A stretch of DNA of 64,000 nt from Christensenellaceae bacterium Phil1 (GCA_001940855.1 MSGS01000045.1:1-64000), one strand, 5' to 3'. Numbered from the stretch's first letter, positions 16,152-24,574 are shown. Numbers and translations: made by a program. The notes: a model not told the origin generated them from the letters alone.

Positions 16152-17024
16152 TTGTTTAAGCTTATGACCGATACTTCGGCCAATTTGGAGCCGAATGTAA
16201 TTTCGGCTTATGATATAGGCGTTATCCCGTTCAACTATTACCTTAACGGAGATGAGCGCACCTGCATGGACATTGCCGCGTTCGACGGCAAAGCGTATTA
16301 CGACGCCATACGCTCCGGCGCAAGGGCTTCAACATCTCAGGTGCCGCCGCAGCGCTATATTGAATATATGGAGCCCGTGCTCAAACAGGGGCTTGATATA
16401 CTGTTCATAGGCATGTCCTCCGGCATAAGCGGATCGTATTCCTCCGCCGAGACTGCCGCCAACGAACTCAGGGAGCAATATCCCGAAAGAAAGATAATAA
16501 CCGTGGATACGCTCGGCGCATCCCTTGGCGAAGGGCTTTTTGTTATACGCGCGGGCGAAATGATGCGCGAAGGCGCGGATATGGAAGAAATTGCGCGGGA
16601 AATAATCAATACGCGGCACAAAATGTGCCAAGTGTTCACGGTGGATGATATTATGCACCTCCGCCGCACGGGCAGACTATCCAATATAGCCGCCATGATA
16701 GGCAGCGTGCTGAACATAAAGCCCCTTTTGAAGGGCGACGGCGAAGGCAAAATAGTTTGCTTTCAAAAGGTGCGCGGCAGGAAAAACGCGCTCAAGGCCA
16801 TTGCCGCAAAGTATGATGAACTGGTTGAAAACGCCGCAAATCAAATAGTCGGCATAGCCCAAGCGGACTGTCCGGAGGACGCAGCGGCGCTTGCAGAAAT
16901 GATACGGGTCAAAAACCCGCCCAAGCAGATAATGACCGTGTGCTACGAACCCGTTACCGGGGCGCACGTTGGCCCCGGCGCGCTGGCGCTGTTTTTCATG
17001 GGAAACAGCCGCGAAGCGATTTAA
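16152..17024 (+). CDS. DegV family fatty-acid-binding protein
   Basis: DegV/FakB-type protein of 290 residues that binds a long-chain fatty acid; FakB members present it to the kinase FakA. The start is TTG at 16152 (reads FKLMTDTSANL), eight bases after GGAGG; the GTG three codons earlier overlaps the ribosome site. Visible are the TDTSAN phosphate/carboxylate loop, the ASTSQVPP segment, the MSSGISGSY loop, and RRTGRLS near residue 175. No fakA-like gene is adjacent. Its 3' end overlaps the convergent TIM-barrel gene by 29 bases. Confidence 0.93.
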   Translation: MFKLMTDTSANLEPNVISAYDIGVIPFNYYLNGDERTCMDIAAFDGKAYYDAIRSGARASTSQVPPQRYIEYMEPVLKQGLDILFIGMSSGISGSYSSAETAANELREQYPERKIITVDTLGASLGEGLFVIRAGEMMREGADMEEIAREIINTRHKMCQVFTVDDIMHLRRTGRLSNIAAMIGSVLNIKPLLKGDGEGKIVCFQKVRGRKNALKAIAAKYDELVENAANQIVGIAQADCPEDAAALAEMIRVKNPPKQIMTVCYEPVTGAHVGPGALALFFMGNSREAI

Positions 17025-17985
17025 GCTGCTTCCTTACGGCTTCGGCCTTCTTCGCGGGCGTGTGCGCGCTCAGCTCATGCACAATATAGCGCGGGGCTAT
17101 CGCGTCTATAACGCGGCGCATTGCGTCCGTTTCAAGCGGGGAATGAGCGTCCAGCGCCATTATGCGCGCGTAGCTCTGCGCGCTGCGCTCCTCAAAGCTT
17201 TCGGCCGGCGCAATAACCTTTGTGTACTCCTCAATGGGCATATTCAGGCTGCATTTATGCAGATGAATGCCCAGTATGTGTTTTTTTACCCTCCAATGGG
17301 CCGCGATGACATTTAATATGGCGTCTGCGGCCCCCTCCTCTTTTTGGGCTGTAAGCAGCCCGTTCAGCCTTAGCGCGGCCATAAGATGCCCCGTATCCAG
17401 CATTATACCCTTGTTTTCGTATTCAACAAGGCTGAGCATCAGCTCCGTTTCCGCGCTGTTTATAAGCGTCATGCCCGGCACGAAAAGGTTTTCAAAAAGC
17501 AGCGTGAAGCTATACTTCCTGCCGCGCATAACTCGGTTTATAAGCGCAGCCGTTGCGCGGATGACTTCCTCGTTAGTATGCAGCGCGTAGTTGCCCAGCA
17601 CTTCCTCGTTTGATATATCCGCACAGTGAAAAACCGCATACTTCGCACCCAAGGCTTCCGCGCGGTCCATGTCCTCGATTATCTGCCGCTCGAATCCCGC
17701 CGCATCAGCGCAGCAGTAATATTCCCGCCATGTTTTTTCGCTGCCGAAATGCTTATTCAGATATTCCGTATTGCCGTTATAGAAATCTATCCAGTTGGGA
17801 TAAAACATAAGGTGGTAGCCCACCGCGCTGCCCTTTACTATATCCGTGCCGTAGGGCGGGCAGGATATTACCTCCGCCCCGTCGCAGAGGCAATCATTAT
17901 GGATATAATCATAAAGCCCCTCCCTGCCGCCGAGCGGCGCAAGCATGGGCAGATTGGATACTATATTGACCAGATCAAGCGTCAA
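16996..17985 (-). CDS. TIM-barrel protein (sugar phosphate isomerase/AP endonuclease 2-like) in the B12 operon
   Basis: A 329-residue protein of the xylose isomerase-like TIM-barrel superfamily (COG1082). Metal-type ligands fit FENLFVPG (Glu), MLDTGHLM (Asp-His) and LGIHLHKCS (His). The TTG start at 17985 sits in a TTGA overlap with the stop of cobC, so it is translated as part of the cobalamin salvage operon. Members of this family isomerise sugars or cut abasic sites; a role in lower-ligand or ribose-phosphate handling is a context-based guess. Its 3' end overlaps degV on the other strand. Confidence 0.8.
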   Translation of the reverse strand: MTLDLVNIVSNLPMLAPLGGREGLYDYIHNDCLCDGAEVISCPPYGTDIVKGSAVGYHLMFYPNWIDFYNGNTEYLNKHFGSEKTWREYYCCADAAGFERQIIEDMDRAEALGAKYAVFHCADISNEEVLGNYALHTNEEVIRATAALINRVMRGRKYSFTLLFENLFVPGMTLINSAETELMLSLVEYENKGIMLDTGHLMAALRLNGLLTAQKEEGAADAILNVIAAHWRVKKHILGIHLHKCSLNMPIEEYTKVIAPAESFEERSAQSYARIMALDAHSPLETDAMRRVIDAIAPRYIVHELSAHTPAKKAEAVRKQLKSLRGCFP

Positions 17986-18584
17986 ATTTCAACCTTCCCC
18001 TTCACGGAAATATTTTCAAGATATGCTTCGCCCGTCGCGCTGTCTGTCGCCGTATCGGCCTGCACGCAGGCGCAGTTCGGCAAATACCAATCGTAAAAGC
18101 CCTTCTTAGGCCGGCCTGCCGCGCTGAGGAGAGCCATTATCACCCCGCCATGCACAACGAACACAAGCCTGCTTTCGCCCGCGCTTTCCGCGGCGCGCAC
18201 GCATTGCCAAAAGGAAGCGAGTATTCTTTCGGTAAAGGATGCTATGCTCTCCCCGTTTGGGCAGCGGCCCATGCAGCCGCCGTCTACCCATGCGCGGTAG
18301 GCGGCGTCGTTCACCATATCGTCCGCGCTCCTGTCCTCAAAGTCGCCAAAGTCCATCTCGCTAAGGCCGCTTACTATGCGCTGTTCCGCGTTCGGGAAAA
18401 GTATGCGCGCGGTCTGCTGCGTCCGCATCAGCGGGGTGACTATAACGCTTTTAAGCGCGCTGTCCCCTCCGGCCGCTTTGGCGGACGCTATGCCTTCTTC
18501 ACACAATGGCGAATCCGTGCAGCCAATGTAACGGTTTAGCGCATTGCCTATGGTTTTAGCGTGCCTTATAAGATATATCCTCAT
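17982..18584 (-). CDS. cobC: Alpha-ribazole phosphatase-like histidine phosphatase
   Basis: Phosphoglycerate-mutase-type phosphatase of 200 residues. The catalytic RHG-like motif is LIRHAKT at the N-terminus, with the second His in VFVVHGGVI near residue 155 and the proton donor in GLSEMDFGDFED. In cobalamin salvage such enzymes dephosphorylate alpha-ribazole phosphate or adenosylcobalamin phosphate; position between cobU-like and the TIM-barrel gene supports that. The ATG at 18584 overlaps the preceding stop by four bases (ATGA). Confidence 0.88.
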   Translation of the reverse strand: MRIYLIRHAKTIGNALNRYIGCTDSPLCEEGIASAKAAGGDSALKSVIVTPLMRTQQTARILFPNAEQRIVSGLSEMDFGDFEDRSADDMVNDAAYRAWVDGGCMGRCPNGESIASFTERILASFWQCVRAAESAGESRLVFVVHGGVIMALLSAAGRPKKGFYDWYLPNCACVQADTATDSATGEAYLENISVKGKVEI

Positions 18585-18931
18585 ATTTGCCCTTTTATTA
18601 TAGTTGGTATGCCGCACACCATGCGCACCACGGCCTCGGCATCTTTGGCAAGCAGAACGCAAAGCCTGCCCGCCGCCTCCCGCCCGAGGCGCATTTCGCG
18701 CCCAATGGGTATTACGCCGCTGCCGACCTCGTTGCAGATAACAACCTCCTTATCCGCAAGCGCATCATATAGCTCCTGCGTGCGCGTATGGTCGGCAAAA
18801 AGAATGCTCTGCACGCCGTACACTACCCTTTTTCCGTCAAACGGATCGGTTGTAAAATCATCGTCCGAATAGCCAAGGCTTTTTGCAAATTCGCGTTTTC
18901 CGCTCGCTTCGGCCCCAATTATCAATATCAT
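18581..18931 (-). CDS. Short CobU-like P-loop protein
   Basis: A 116-residue relative of adenosylcobinamide kinase/guanylyltransferase. It keeps the N-terminal P-loop (IIGAEASGKREFAK), the middle VVICNEVGSGVIPI strand-loop and the C-terminal VCGIPTIIKG, but lacks the segment that in full CobU holds the guanylylated His. The start is the ATG at 18931 within an ATGA overlap with cobS. A full-length cobU lies two genes upstream, so this is a second, reduced paralogue, perhaps with only kinase or regulatory function. Confidence 0.8.
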   Translation of the reverse strand: MILIIGAEASGKREFAKSLGYSDDDFTTDPFDGKRVVYGVQSILFADHTRTQELYDALADKEVVICNEVGSGVIPIGREMRLGREAAGRLCVLLAKDAEAVVRMVCGIPTIIKGQI

Positions 18932-19695
18932 ATATTTACCGCCTTTGTAACAAAAACATATGCCGTAAGCATTATAAGCTCGCTCATCTGTATGGAAAAG
19001 CCCGCAAGGTCGCCGCTCATGCCGCCAAACTGCTTTATTGCCATGCGTCTGAGCGCAAAGAACGCTATTATTGCGGCAATCGCCATCGCCGCGCCGCCAA
19101 TTCCCGCGATAAGAATAACCCCCGCCGCGCACAGCGCGAATATGCAAAGCAATATCCATGCCGCTCCTTTAACCCCGGCGGAGGTAAAGGCGCTGAGCAG
19201 TCCTTCGTGTGCGGACACGGTAAGCGTACTCATAAGCGCGCCCACGGCACGGCTTATCATATGCATAAGCCCCATTATCAGCGCGGTGTCATAGCATAGC
19301 TCAAGCTCGCTTGAAAGCGCAAAGTACCCAAGCATATACATGCCAAAGCTTATAACAGCGAACGCGCCCGCATGGGAATCCTTCAGTATTTCCCTTTTGC
19401 GCTCCGCCGGTTGATGGCTGCTCAATGCGTCCGCAGTGTCGCAAAAGCCATCCATGTGTATCCCGCCGGAAAGGAGCAGCGGTATGAGCGCAATGCCCGC
19501 CGCAAAAAGCGTTTGCCCCATTTTAAGCCGCAGGCATACCCATACCCAAAGCATGAGCGCCAGCCCTATCGCCGCCCCTACAAGCGGCAGCGCGCAGAGC
19601 ATATAGCGCATGTTTTCCTTTTTCCATTCAACGCGCGGCATGGGTATGCGCGAAAACATTGCAAAAGCCATGGCTATTGATCTTAACGCGTTCAT
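18928..19695 (-). CDS. cobS: Adenosylcobinamide-GDP ribazoletransferase CobS
   Basis: Polytopic membrane enzyme (255 residues, about six helices) that joins adenosylcobinamide-GDP to alpha-ribazole, the last assembly step of B12. The signature GGIHMDGFCDTADAL near residue 80 with KDSHAGAFAV shortly after is diagnostic. Overlaps cobU upstream and the short cobU-like gene downstream by four bases each. Confidence 0.96.
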   Translation of the reverse strand: MNALRSIAMAFAMFSRIPMPRVEWKKENMRYMLCALPLVGAAIGLALMLWVWVCLRLKMGQTLFAAGIALIPLLLSGGIHMDGFCDTADALSSHQPAERKREILKDSHAGAFAVISFGMYMLGYFALSSELELCYDTALIMGLMHMISRAVGALMSTLTVSAHEGLLSAFTSAGVKGAAWILLCIFALCAAGVILIAGIGGAAMAIAAIIAFFALRRMAIKQFGGMSGDLAGFSIQMSELIMLTAYVFVTKAVNI

Positions 19696-20216
19696 ATCAG
19701 CTTCCCCTTCAGCACTATCGGTATGCCCGCAACCAATTCATAAACATTGTCCGCCATTTGCGCCAAAGCAATATTTATCCGCCCCAACGCGCGCACATAG
19801 CGCATTGTTTCATCGGAATATACTCCGGCGTCGCTGCCAACGTCGTTGGTTATCACTATAAGATTACTGCATTGCGCCGCAACGTGCTCCACGCCGCTTA
19901 TCACGCGCGCGTAAGGATCGCTCACCTTGCCCGCATCGTCAAACATTTCGTTGGCGGTAAGGTTGCATATGCATTCAAGCAGCGCCGTTCCGCCCTTGTT
20001 TTCAAGCGCAAGTGAAGCATAGTCGCGGTAGCGCTCAATCGTTTCAAAGCCCTTGCCGCGGCGCATCTTCCTGTGCTTTGCTATCTTTTCCGCCCCGCCT
20101 TCGCCGTATGGCTGCATTGCGGCAAGATAGTACCGCGGCCCGTTCAGCCGCACGGCAAGGCTTTCCGCATATGAGCTTTTGCCGCAGGCCGAGCCGCCCG
20201 TCATAAGCGTTATCAC
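19692..20216 (-). CDS. cobU: Adenosylcobinamide kinase / adenosylcobinamide-phosphate guanylyltransferase
   Basis: Bifunctional salvage enzyme that phosphorylates adenosylcobinamide and then adds GMP. The 174-residue protein has the P-loop TGGSACGKSSYAE, the HRKMRRGKGFETIE segment carrying the nucleotidylated His, VITNDVGSDAGVYSD, and the terminal AGIPIVLKG. Four-base overlaps join it to cobT and cobS. Confidence 0.96.
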   Translation of the reverse strand: MITLMTGGSACGKSSYAESLAVRLNGPRYYLAAMQPYGEGGAEKIAKHRKMRRGKGFETIERYRDYASLALENKGGTALLECICNLTANEMFDDAGKVSDPYARVISGVEHVAAQCSNLIVITNDVGSDAGVYSDETMRYVRALGRINIALAQMADNVYELVAGIPIVLKGKLI

Positions 20217-21295
20217 TTTATTTCTCCTCCCTGCGGGGTATATGCGTCCACGTTTATGTCCTCAAACGTAGCCATTGTGTTATATACGCTGAGCGCCATA
20301 TCCATAAGCGGAATTATGCACACGCCGCCCGTGCCCTCGCCAAGGCGCATATCGGCATAAAGCGGCGGCTCAAGGTCAAGCTCCTTCATAATGCGCTTTG
20401 CCGCAGGCTCCGCCGAAGCGTGGCTGGGTATCATTGCAATGCTGCACCTTGGGCAAAGGCGTGCGGCTATAAGCGCAGCCGCGCTGCTTATGAACCCGTC
20501 TATTATTATAGGTACTCTGTAAAGCGCGCCGCCTATGAACGCGCCCGCCATCGCCGCCATATCGAACCCGCCAAGCTTGCCGAGTACATCGAACGCATCC
20601 GCATTATCCGGCTTGTTCACGGCAATACCGCGCGCTATAGCGCTGCGCTTTCGCATAAGCCCGGCGTCGCTCAGTCCCGCGCCGCGGCCAACTGCTTCGT
20701 CAATCGGCGTATCCGTAAGCACGGCCGCCACGGCTGATGCGGTTGTGGTGTTGCCTATGCCCATTTCGCCCGTAACTATCAGCTTATAGCCCTTCTCCTT
20801 CAGCTCCCTTACGGTATCTATTCCCGCCTGTATTGCCCGCATAGCCTGAGCAGGCGTCATTGCCGGGCCAAGGGTAAAATTCATTGTTCCGTCCGCAACG
20901 TGCCTGTCCTTAACGCCGTCCGCTCGCGTAAGCATGCCAACGTCAACCGGATACACCTCTGCGCCCACGGTGCGCGCCATTGCGCACACGGTGCTTTTGC
21001 CGTGCGCGGCGTTCGCGGCAACTATCGCCGTTACCTCGCTGCCGGTTTGCGTGACCCCTTCCGCCACAACGCCGTTATCCGCGCAGAACATGGCAACGCA
21101 GCGCCGCGATATATCCACATTTGCGCTGCCCGTGAGCGCAGCCGTTTTTATCACCATTTCCTCCAGCTTACCAAGGCTGCCCAGCGGCTTTGCAATGCTG
21201 TCCCAACGGCGCTTTGCCAATACCGCCGCGTTAATGTCCGCATCCGGTATGGCTGAATTGAGTCCGTTTATGTATTGCTTATAATCTACTGCCAT
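20213..21295 (-). CDS. cobT: Nicotinate-nucleotide--dimethylbenzimidazole phosphoribosyltransferase
   Basis: Makes the alpha-ribotide of the lower ligand base from nicotinate mononucleotide. At 360 residues it is full length. Characteristic stretches are RWDSIAKPLGSLGKLEE at the N-terminus, MFCADNGVVAEGVTQ, GEMGIGNTTTASA near residue 175, and the catalytic Glu region RLGEGTGG near residue 318. The ATG overlaps the btuD 3' end by ten bases. First of the nucleotide-loop assembly genes. Confidence 0.97.
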   Translation of the reverse strand: MAVDYKQYINGLNSAIPDADINAAVLAKRRWDSIAKPLGSLGKLEEMVIKTAALTGSANVDISRRCVAMFCADNGVVAEGVTQTGSEVTAIVAANAAHGKSTVCAMARTVGAEVYPVDVGMLTRADGVKDRHVADGTMNFTLGPAMTPAQAMRAIQAGIDTVRELKEKGYKLIVTGEMGIGNTTTASAVAAVLTDTPIDEAVGRGAGLSDAGLMRKRSAIARGIAVNKPDNADAFDVLGKLGGFDMAAMAGAFIGGALYRVPIIIDGFISSAAALIAARLCPRCSIAMIPSHASAEPAAKRIMKELDLEPPLYADMRLGEGTGGVCIIPLMDMALSVYNTMATFEDINVDAYTPQGGEIK

Positions 21296-22041
21296 CGGGA
21301 AAGCATCTCCTTCATGTATGCGTAAACATCCATGCCGTACACCTTTTCAAGCGTATCGCGGTTCAGCGCCGTATTCGTATCGCCTATCGCCGCCATGCAG
21401 CCATGGTCGAGCAGCAGCGCGCGTGTGCCGTATTTTTTTGCAAGGGAAAGATCGTGTACAACGCTTATAACCGCCCTGTTGCCCTGCGCGAGCCATTCTT
21501 TTATCAGCGCAAATACCTGCCGCTGATATATCAAATCAAGGTGGTTCGTGGGCTCATCAAGCAGCAGATACTTCGGGTCCTGCGCGAACACCTGCGCAAG
21601 GAACGTCCTTTGCAGCTCCCCGCCGGAAAGCGTGAGCACGGATTGCCGGCGCTGCGCCGCCATGCCCGTTTTTTCAAGGGCAAGCTCAACCATGCGCTCA
21701 TCGTCATCACAGCGCCTTGCAAGCACCCCCGGCGAATAGGCATATCTGCCCAGGCGCACGACTTCTTCCACGCTGAACGAATACCCAACGTAATGGTTCT
21801 GCGTGAGCACGCCTATGTTCTTTGCCAATTCAACGGGTTTCTTTTTGCGTATGTCCTGCCCGTTCAAAAGTATTTGCCCCGTGTATGCAACGCCTCCTGT
21901 AACGGCGTTTATTATGGTGGATTTTCCCGCGCCGTTGGGGCCGGCTATCATAAGCCATTCGCCGTCGTTCACGGCAAAGGATACGCCCTTAACTATGTCC
22001 AGCGCGCCGCAGCGCACCGAGAGCGACTTTACCTCAAGCAC
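21286..22041 (-). CDS. btuD: Cobalamin/corrinoid ABC transporter ATP-binding protein
   Basis: FepC/BtuD-type ATPase of 251 residues. Walker A GPNGAGKST (about 34-42), Q-loop LTQNHYVG, signature LSGGELQRT, Walker B YLLLDEPTNHLD and H-loop VVHDLS are all intact. A GTG start at 22041 overlaps the btuC end by eight bases. Corrinoid specificity is inferred from the riboswitch and from the cob genes that follow. Confidence 0.93.
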   Translation of the reverse strand: MLEVKSLSVRCGALDIVKGVSFAVNDGEWLMIAGPNGAGKSTIINAVTGGVAYTGQILLNGQDIRKKKPVELAKNIGVLTQNHYVGYSFSVEEVVRLGRYAYSPGVLARRCDDDERMVELALEKTGMAAQRRQSVLTLSGGELQRTFLAQVFAQDPKYLLLDEPTNHLDLIYQRQVFALIKEWLAQGNRAVISVVHDLSLAKKYGTRALLLDHGCMAAIGDTNTALNRDTLEKVYGMDVYAYMKEMLSRWQ

Positions 22042-23074
22042 CTCTGCTTTTCCCCCTTGCGCGATAGAATATTATTATAAACGCAACCGCGCCTATAAGG
22101 CTTGTTACAACGCCTATCGGCAGCTCCAGCGGGCTTAACAGCGTGCGCGCGGCAAGATCGCACAGCATAAGGAATATCGCCCCCGCAAACGCGCTTGCGC
22201 TAAGCAACCGCTTGTGGTTCGGCCCCGCTATGAAGCGCGCCGCGTGCGGCGTAACAAGGCCCACGAACGCTATCGTTCCGCCTATTGACACGCATACGCC
22301 TATCAGCGCGGATACGCATATGAGCACCGTCAGCTTTGTCCTTTTTACGTCCACGCCAATGTTTCGCGCATTATCCTCCCCCACGGCGAACGCATTTAGC
22401 TCCCTTGCCTTTATAAATAGAATTCCGCCGAATATTGCGAACGCCGCCGCAAGCGCAAGCGCGTTTGCGTATGTTGAACCGTTAAGGCTGCCCATAGTCC
22501 AAAACGTTATCTGCTTGAGCTTGTTTGACGCAAACGTGATTATAACGCTCATGGCGCTGGATACAAACATTGAATATATAACGCCTATAAGTATTATTGT
22601 ATTTGTTGAAAGTGAAAAATCAAGCCTGTATGCAAGGCCAAGAATTATCAAAAGCGATATGAACGCAAACAGTATTGCCATAACCATCGTGCCGGCGAAC
22701 GGGAGCGAAGGGAACGATATGCCAAACGCAATGGCAATAACCGCGCCGAGGCTTGCGCCGGAGGACACGCCGAGCGTAGAGCCATCGGCAAGCGGGTTTT
22801 TCAAAAGGCCCTGCATTGCCGCGCCGCAAAGCGAAAGCGACGCGCCCGTGAGCGCAACGCACAGCACGCGCGGCAGCCGCACGGTAAGTATTATCGACGC
22901 GGGCAGCTCCTTTGGCATGTCCAGCCCCAGTATCGCGCGGCGAAATATCTCCGCCGTGCTTTTAAGCGGCACGTTCACGCTGCCCAAGCATACGCATATA
23001 ACGGCGGTCAATATGGCTGCCGCCGCAAATAATATGTATTCATATGCCCTGAAGCCTTCCTGCGTTCCGTTCAT
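22034..23074 (-). CDS. btuC: Cobalamin/corrinoid ABC transporter permease (FecCD family)
   Basis: A 346-residue polytopic permease with about ten helices, typical of the FecCD/BtuC group. Motifs include RLPRVLCVALTGASLSLCG and GTIAFVGLVTPHAAR. The ATG at 23074 has no ribosome site. Instead a TATAAT box lies exactly seven bases upstream, so a transcript from it would begin at the ATG itself. A strong terminator separates the gene from btuF, so both read-through and the private promoter probably supply expression. Confidence 0.93.
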   Translation of the reverse strand: MNGTQEGFRAYEYILFAAAAILTAVICVCLGSVNVPLKSTAEIFRRAILGLDMPKELPASIILTVRLPRVLCVALTGASLSLCGAAMQGLLKNPLADGSTLGVSSGASLGAVIAIAFGISFPSLPFAGTMVMAILFAFISLLIILGLAYRLDFSLSTNTIILIGVIYSMFVSSAMSVIITFASNKLKQITFWTMGSLNGSTYANALALAAAFAIFGGILFIKARELNAFAVGEDNARNIGVDVKRTKLTVLICVSALIGVCVSIGGTIAFVGLVTPHAARFIAGPNHKRLLSASAFAGAIFLMLCDLAARTLLSPLELPIGVVTSLIGAVAFIIIFYRARGKSRGA

Positions 23075-23080
23075 AAGCGT

Positions 23081-23110
23081 ATTATACCATCAATATCCGA
23101 TTATTCCCAA
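23081..23110 (-). promoter_or_regulatory. Putative leaderless promoter of btuC
   Basis: TTGGGA (23105-23110), 18-base spacer, TATAAT (23081-23086). The predicted start coincides with the A of the btuC ATG. Confidence 0.55.
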
Positions 23111-23111
23111 T

Positions 23112-23148
23112 AAAAAGCCGCTCCCGCAGCAGCTTTCGCCGCGGGAGC
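23112..23148 (-). terminator. Terminator between btuF and btuC
   Basis: Stem GCTCCCGC (23120-23127) with GCGGGAGC (23141-23148), followed on the minus strand by GGCTTTTTATT. It should cap most btuF transcripts and make the binding protein more abundant than its permease. Confidence 0.85.
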
Positions 23149-23170
23149 AGTATTTAGCAGTATATGCCGC

Positions 23171-24172
23171 TTATTCGGCGGTCACAAAATCATAAAGCGC
23201 CTTTGCGCCGTCAAGCAGCCTGGGTGCGGGACGGCTGAGTTCATTGTTGGCAAGGTTGAGCACCGCGTTGTTCTTAACGGCGGTCAGCTCGCCCCAGCCT
23301 TCGCGGCCCAGTATCTCCTCAACGGGGGTCGGGCCTTCGCCATAATACATGGATATGGTAACTATGTAATCCGGGTTGCGCTCAATTACCTGCTCCTGAG
23401 AAATCTCGCCCCAGCCTTCAACATCGCTGAAGCAGTTGGTAAGGCCCATCATGGTGGCTATTTCGTCCATGAAAGTGCCCTTGCCAGCGGTCCAAAGGCC
23501 CCACTGAAGCGGAGAAACTTCAAAGTAAACGGTCTTTTCGCCTTCCACCTTGTTGGCGGCTATCTGCTCAAAGCCTTCCTTCATCTGTGCAATAAGGCTT
23601 TCGGCTTCGCTGTCGCGGCCTATCACCTTGCCTATAAGGGCTATTGAAGTATACACGCCTTCTATATCCTGTGCGTAGCATTCAACTACCTTTATGCCCG
23701 CTTCCTCTATTTTGGCTATAACGTCCTGGTCCTGATCCATTGCGCTGGTTATAAGCACATCCGGCTCAAGGGCAACAATTTCCTCTATATTCGTTTCGGA
23801 GCCGGACTTGACGGATGCAACATCGAACACCTCGGCAGGATAGTCGCAGTATTCGCCGCGGCCCACTACCAGCTCGCCCGCGCCAAGGGCATAGACGATT
23901 TCGCATTCGCCCGCACTAAGAGCGACTACCTTGCTCGCCGGTGCATCAAGCGTTACCTCGCGGCCCATCATGTCCGTTACGGTAATACCTGCGGGTTCAG
24001 GGTCGGCGCTCTGTTCGGGCGCTGCGGTGTCCGCAACGGGTGCGGTGGTTTCGGGCGCGGTGGTGTCCGCAGGGGGCGTCACGTCGCCGTTATCGGTGTT
24101 CTGGCACGCCGCAAAGGCTATGCACATCATGGCCGCAAGCAGCACGGCCAGCAGTTTTTTAGTGTTTTTCAT
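23171..24172 (-). CDS. btuF: Corrinoid-binding lipoprotein of ABC transporter (BtuF-like)
   Basis: Extracytoplasmic binding protein of 333 residues. The start is the ATG at 24172 (MKNTKKLLAVLL); a lipobox FAAC follows, then a Thr/Pro/Ala-rich tether and a periplasmic-binding-protein type III fold with VTDMMGREVTLDAPASKVV. Class assignment as cobalamin carrier rests on the riboswitch directly upstream and the btuCD and cob genes downstream; heme or siderophore proteins share this fold. The first gene after the regulated terminator. Confidence 0.92.
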   Translation of the reverse strand: MKNTKKLLAVLLAAMMCIAFAACQNTDNGDVTPPADTTAPETTAPVADTAAPEQSADPEPAGITVTDMMGREVTLDAPASKVVALSAGECEIVYALGAGELVVGRGEYCDYPAEVFDVASVKSGSETNIEEIVALEPDVLITSAMDQDQDVIAKIEEAGIKVVECYAQDIEGVYTSIALIGKVIGRDSEAESLIAQMKEGFEQIAANKVEGEKTVYFEVSPLQWGLWTAGKGTFMDEIATMMGLTNCFSDVEGWGEISQEQVIERNPDYIVTISMYYGEGPTPVEEILGREGWGELTAVKNNAVLNLANNELSRPAPRLLDGAKALYDFVTAE

Positions 24173-24206
24173 GTTAAAGAAAACTCCTTTCCTTTGTTTA
24201 GAGGCA

Positions 24207-24245
24207 AATAAAAAGGCCGCAGTTTCCGGAATACAAGCTGCAACC
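24207..24245 (-). terminator. Regulatory terminator in the btuF leader
   Basis: Eight-pair stem, with two G-U pairs, from GGTTGCAG (minus strand, 24245-24238) and CTGCGGCC (24222-24215), followed by TTTTTATTT. It sits between the cobalamin aptamer and the btuF ribosome site, as expected for a transcriptional OFF switch. Confidence 0.8.
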
Positions 24246-24259
24246 ATAATATAGGCGAC

Positions 24260-24475
24260 CCGCGCCATATAAGTTTCACTCAACCCCAGAAGTTTTCCGT
24301 GCGAAAACAGGTTTCCCGACTTAGCTTCATCCTAACAAAGCGCCTTCCCGCCCGCTTTTATAGGCAGTGACATAAGTGCTTCTTCATCCGCATCACGGTT
24401 ACTGGGATAGTTCGGAACTTTCATCCGATTCCCCGGTCTTTATGGTGGCCGCGCCGCGCCTTAACGCGGCAGTAT
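24260..24475 (-). ncRNA. Cobalamin riboswitch
   Basis: On the minus strand the conserved order is seen: GGGAATCGGATGAAAGTTCCG (24436-24416, the GGGAA..GGTG.AA.TCC region), the GTCACTG box (near 24371), GGGAAGGCG (near 24345), GATGAAGCTAAGTCGGGAAAC and the B12 box with ACCTG (24330-24308). Binding of adenosylcobalamin or a related corrinoid should favour the terminator at 24207-24245 and shut off uptake and salvage genes. Outer boundaries are approximate. Confidence 0.92.
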
Positions 24476-24505
24476 AATCGCACGCTGTTTACTTTTTACC
24501 CTTGT

Positions 24506-24534
24506 ATTATATTGTGGATGGGGTGATAAGTCAA
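24506..24534 (-). promoter_or_regulatory. Promoter of the B12 locus
   Basis: TTGACT (24529-24534), 17-base spacer, TATAAT (24506-24511). Transcription would start near 24499, just before the riboswitch. Confidence 0.85.
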
Positions 24535-24545
24535 GGTTAATGAGC

Positions 24546-24574
24546 TTGTATTGCCGCCATGTCAATGCTATACT
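24546..24574 (+). promoter_or_regulatory. Promoter of the APH(3')-like gene
   Basis: TTGTAT (24546-24551), 17-base spacer, TATACT (24569-24574), about 32 bases before the start codon and divergent from the B12 promoter. Confidence 0.65.
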
